Positions 60,514 through 64,000 of a stretch of DNA of 64,000 nucleotides are shown here, piece after piece (position 1 is the first letter of the stretch; every line of letters begins with the position of its first letter). The notes beneath the pieces were generated by a model, which saw only the letters and a list, made by a program, of their open reading frames with translations, ran no database searches and was not told the origin of the DNA. A program made the position numbers and the translations under genes. Origin of the DNA: Schoenoplectus triqueter (lineage: Eukaryota; Streptophyta; Magnoliopsida; Poales; Cyperaceae); contig CAXKVV010000187.1 in assembly GCA_964058805.1 (NCBI GenBank), positions 1-64,000 of the forward strand. The letters are read 5' to 3'.

Positions 60514-62193
60514 TTAGAAAACTGCATATCCCAACCACCCTGCAAAATCTGATATCACTTTTACCAAATCAAAACAAGGCTAACACAAAAGCCTGAAAAA
60601 CCAACCGAATATAGCAGATGACCCTGCCAATACCATCTAACCAGGGGAGTTAAAATTAACCTTTCAAGTTTTAATGGTGATGTTTTCAAGACTGCTCACT
60701 GATAAAATAGTCTCTACCTCTGCATATATTTCTCACCTTATTTACCAAGGAAAACGATACTTATATGTTCAATAGAGCTTGACAGCCAGTAATAGTGGGA
60801 ATATTGGTGAGGTGCTTCTAGTTTGGTAAAGAATTTGTTTTCTGCTTTCCAGGAATACCCATGAAATTCTTCAAGGTTATAAATGGGTCGTCCTTAAACC
60901 CTTTAAAAAAAAATGTGAGCATACCTCAACATACCTGCTTCATCTGCTCAGATAAAATGCTTCTTAGAAAGAGCCAATCGTGCCTGATAAGATGACAAAA
61001 CTACCGACAGTCAGATACGGGAGCTTTTAAATTTTAACTGGTAGAAAGTCAATGTATGCCATTATTTAGCATGAGATTTGAATTGTTATAAGAAAGATAA
61101 ATTAAATAAAAATCATTTGTAATGACTGATGGTTATTGAAGTGACGTTAGAAGAAGTAACTTTTTGTTATTCTGTGCGTTCATAAAAACCAATCTTAGTT
61201 TTGGGATATTTATAGTCATAAATTATCCATCTAGGTTCTAGAATAAAAACCCTAACTCCCTCTGCTAGTTCAATCTCAATAGGGGCACCAACAACCCCCC
61301 TGACCACCACAGAAAAAAAAAATCCTTCTACAGTATTGATTCTACACAATTACTACAATCTGATATTGATTAAAGAATATATTACCAAAACTTTCCAGTT
61401 GCGGCTATGACTGTGATGATGCTTCTAATTTCTTCTGGACTCAACTGAAACTTTGGCTCTGCCTCCCTATAGTACAATAATAAAAAGATTACAAGTAGAA
61501 TAAAAAAATTGAATTTCTTTTCCTAGTAATTATTTCATTATCATTCTCAAAACAAAGAAAAACTGAACTTTTTCCAGTCCTGCCACATCTAAATTTAATG
61601 TTGCCTCAGTTTGCAGAAATCCAACAGTGGGCCTAACCAAATGGTGATGCACTTGGCCTCTATATGAAGAGGCAAAGGTAAGGTTAATTACCACAAGAGG
61701 CATCTAAAATGAAATGGATATCCAAAACATGGAAGCGTTGCCCAAATTGATCAGTTGATGCCAAGTAAAACAAATGGGACAACACTGCTCAAATGTCAAA
61801 TTTCCATTGGATTATTCTTTTTTGTACATATTCCAAACTTTTAACAAAAAGTACTGGGTCAACTGAAAGTTAACCATTCCATTGTAATAACAATAAAATT
61901 AGGAGCGTGAACATCAGAGTGAAATGACTTTAGACAAGCCCAAGCCAATACTCATTGATTGACTTTCACAATTCAGGGTAATCTGTTTAATAATGTTAAC
62001 ACACTCAGACACAGTTCTATGCGCCTAGATAAGACAACTAATGGGTTCAGTAACCAGCTTATAAATACACTCCAATGCATAGTGCTTACCCGTGGTTTGA
62101 ATTTTGTGGGCCAATATCATCAGTCGGCTGATTCACATTGGTTGAACTGATCACAATTGGATCTGGAGGTGTCAACTCTACCGGTGTCTCCAT
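59212..62193 (-). CDS. PP4R2: Protein phosphatase 4 regulatory subunit 2 (PP4R2-like)
   Basis: Seven coding exons on the minus strand with GT-AG borders and consistent phase: 62193-62090, 61466-61386, 60983-60935, 60429-60348, 60002-59950, 59853-59791 and 59697-59212 (stop). Total 305 residues. The conserved core reads SPEEIRSIITVIAATGKFWHDW, SILSEQMKQVLTEYPE, LVLKLNEALLSFDEGPPFTLQRL and ISKLALALEKNLLVTSTL, which is the PPP4R2 family. PP4R2 tethers the PP4 catalytic subunit to R3 and acts in nuclear dephosphorylation and DNA-damage responses; the plant role is inferred. The C-terminal half (about 160-305) is acidic and low-complexity (DEEMPDAELEPEPEEQ), as in other family members. The ATG lies 10 bases into its exon, and a leader intron precedes it. 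Confidence 0.93.
60462..60503. repeat. (TA)n microsatellite in PP4R2 intron
   Basis: About 41 bases of uninterrupted TA, followed by AAATAAAT units. It sits in the intron between the third and fourth coding exons. Confidence 0.9.
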
Positions 62194-62806
62194 TGTTTCC
62201 TTCTGAAAATAATAAATTGTCCAATTGTTTCATTTGGTATTAAATATGGAAAAAATAATTGCATATAAGGAGACTTTTGCTTGATATAATCAACCCTCTT
62301 TCATCCCATAATGACAAATTCAAATCATATATGCTAAGAAATATGGGAAAACAGGAGGCATTTTCTTCCATCTTCTCACCGAATATCTTACTAAATATTA
62401 TGAAGTTTTGAGTGATATAGGAAGCATGAGTTATTGTAAATAAAATATAAAAGGGCAATTCAGCTGGAGTACCTCAACTTAATTTGGATCATTAAATGTT
62501 AATCAGTACAATGCCACCTTAGACCTAAAGAGCTATAGCATTGGGATCAAAGGATAAATTATCTAAAGTTCCACTCAGGTAACTCAGACTGCAGATTTAT
62601 TATAGCTATTTAAATTAAAACCCTTCAAACAGATTTAAGCAATTAAGACAGGTAGTAAACTACTTTAAACAATGAAAAACCAGTTCTCCCTTCTAAAATT
62701 CGCACAACAGTAGATAGTAAATACGATTCAAACGGAGCGAGAGCAACGCTAAGGTTTTGAATCAGAAGCCAAAAGGTATCAAAACGAAAAAGACAGAATA
62801 TATTAC

Positions 62807-62950
62807 CAAAACACAATTCCGTAGTACACCAGTCGCCTAGGGTTTTCGTTGCATAGGTTGGAGAGGATGTAGGAGCGCAGACGGGGAAAAGAGAGGGAAG
62901 GGTTAAAAGAGGCAAGTGAACTGGCGCCGGATCCGATCCCGCGCTGTATC
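62807..62950 (-). promoter_or_regulatory. PP4R2 noncoding 5' exon with telo-box
   Basis: A probable donor (TTTTG|GTAAT at 62807/62806) pairs with the acceptor before 62202, leaving a leader intron of about 600 bases. The exon contains AAAACCCTAGG on the minus strand (about 62836-62846), a motif also near the starts of NF-YC and VCS. The transcription start is not defined. Confidence 0.5.
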
Positions 62951-63067
62951 TCCGCCTGAGGAAAATAGGTCGAGGCAATTAATCGATGGTTTTGTACTTT
63001 TGTGTACTAAAACTTGGTATTTTCCATATTTTGTACTGGATCTTATCTCTTATCATCCTATTATTAA

Positions 63068-63922
63068 GGAAAAATTAGTCGCAAGCCATTTCAAAACTTT
63101 AAATTTAGCATAATGTCACTTTAAAACTTTAACTCCCTCTAATGCCACTCTAAAATAAATTTATTTAGTCTTTTGCTACATTTATATATTTTTTGTTCAT
63201 TTTTAATTAAGTTCAGTAAAATATCAATGTATTTTTTGATGTATTTTTTAATTCCAAAAATACCCTCATTTCTGTCTGATTTATCTTTTCCTACTAATTT
63301 CATATGTTAAAATCGTTGATATCTGTGCAAAATGCGTAATGTAGAAAGCAAATTTTAGATTATGAGTATCATAACTCAGAACTTTAAAAGCGAAAATTCT
63401 ATTTGTAAGCATATATAAATGTATTTTTATAATTTTCTTTATGGGTTATTTGGATAGAATATTTTAGTATGATTTATTTGTTGACTATTTTCTCTATTGT
63501 AGAATAAAATAAAAAAGTATTTGATTTGACATTTGCTAAAATAATTACGCATTTTGCAGACATGTCAACGATTTTTACAGATAAAATTACTAGGAAAAGA
63601 TATATCAGACATAAATGAGAGGGTATTTTTGAAATTAAAAAATATATTCCAAAAATACAGTGATATTTTACTGAACTTAATTAAAAATGAACAAAAAATA
63701 TATAAGTGTGGCAAAAGACTAAATGAACTTATTTTAGGGTGGCATTAGAGGGAGTTAAAGTTTTAAAATGACATTTTGCTAAATTTAAAAATGAACAAAA
63801 AATATATAAGTGTGGCAAAAGACTAAATGAACTTATTTTAGGGTGGCATTAGAGGGAGTTAAAGTTTTGAAGTGGCATTTTGCTAAATTTAAAGTTTTGA
63901 GGTGGCATGCCACTAATTTTCC
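63068..63922. mobile_element. Mutator-like long-TIR foldback element
   Basis: A perfect 10-bp TSD CTATTATTAA flanks it (63058-63067 and 63923-63932). The left end starts GGAAAAATTAGTCGCAAGCC; the right end, reverse-complemented, starts GGAAAATTAGTGGCATGCC. Inverted arms extend about 280 bp from the left and about 380 bp on the right, around a loop near 63346-63540. The right arm is longer because it contains a tandem duplication. 855 bp, no transposase. TSD length and long TIRs fit a Mutator-like element. Confidence 0.88.
63687..63894. repeat. 104-bp tandem duplication inside the foldback arm
   Basis: ATGAACAAAAAATATATAAG begins at 63687 and again at 63791. The two 104-bp units differ at only a few bases (for example TTAAAATGACATT versus TTGAAGTGGCATT). 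The duplication is absent from the left arm, so it arose after the element formed. Confidence 0.88.
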
Positions 63923-64000
63923 CTATTATTAACCATCAGTCGAATAATCTAAATCCGTTCAATTTGACGAACGACCCGATGCTCACCTAATTTTGCAAAG

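Noticed and set aside
1..64000. CRISPR arrays, operons or a defence-type gene cluster
   Set aside because: The genes are intron-bearing plant genes and no spaced direct-repeat array is present.

Overview
This window is nuclear DNA from a flowering plant, most likely a eudicot. Its genes have many introns with GT-AG borders, the intergenic DNA is AT-rich, and the proteins are plant types: a plant STAR/KH protein, NF-YC, a plastid J-protein, VARICOSE and PP4R2. Transposons of nearly every plant order are present: L1 and RTE LINEs, Ty3/gypsy, Ty1/copia, and hAT-, Mutator- and CACTA-like DNA elements. I cannot name the species. There are no bacterial-style operons and no CRISPR.

Layout. 150-1044 (+) is the 3' part of a quaking-like KH/STAR RNA-binding protein gene that starts left of the window. 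3010-10527 is a nest: a 7.05-kb L1-type LINE (3437-10490, minus) sits inside an older RTE-type LINE remnant and is bounded by a 10-bp target-site duplication. 12277-14126 (-) is a two-exon NF-YC gene. 14398-15302 is a hAT-like non-autonomous element, and 16106-16179 (-) is a tRNA-Asn(GTT) gene. 17390-22859 is a decayed Ty3/gypsy chromovirus-type element with a 5-bp TSD. 24711-25214 is a hAT-like MITE. 25690-26320 holds a broken PP2C-like pseudogene. 27320-29417 (+) is a four-exon MORN-repeat protein gene.

30233-35359 is a very young Ty1/copia element: its two 266-bp LTRs are identical, and its polyprotein is broken only by a shift at a T-run. 35365-42670 is a long gene-free stretch with a diverged tandem duplication and a perfect 28-bp hairpin. 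42671-43111 (+) is a small intronless plastid-type DnaJ protein gene. 44760-52181 (-) is a 12-exon VARICOSE (EDC4-type decapping scaffold) gene. Two related foldback elements lie head to tail just beyond its 5' end. 55839-57707 holds a 133-bp Mutator-like MITE, a CACTA-like end with subterminal repeats, a tRNA-like/SINE-like sequence and a hAT-like MITE. 59212-62193 (-) is a seven-coding-exon PP4R2 gene with an additional 5'-leader intron. 63068-63922 is a long-TIR Mutator-like foldback with a perfect 10-bp TSD.

The genes are independent housekeeping or regulatory loci rather than a cluster with one job. Three encode post-transcriptional or signalling factors (KH/STAR, VARICOSE, PP4R2). Three (NF-YC, VARICOSE, PP4R2) share an AAACCCTA-type telo-box in the leader. 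I found no convincing new multi-gene system. The notable content is transposon biology: exact insertion boundaries, nesting, a recent copia insertion with unusual LTR termini, and paired foldbacks beside a decapping gene. Exon borders were placed by eye from GT/AG sites, reading-frame continuity and remembered family conservation. No alignment or database search was run.
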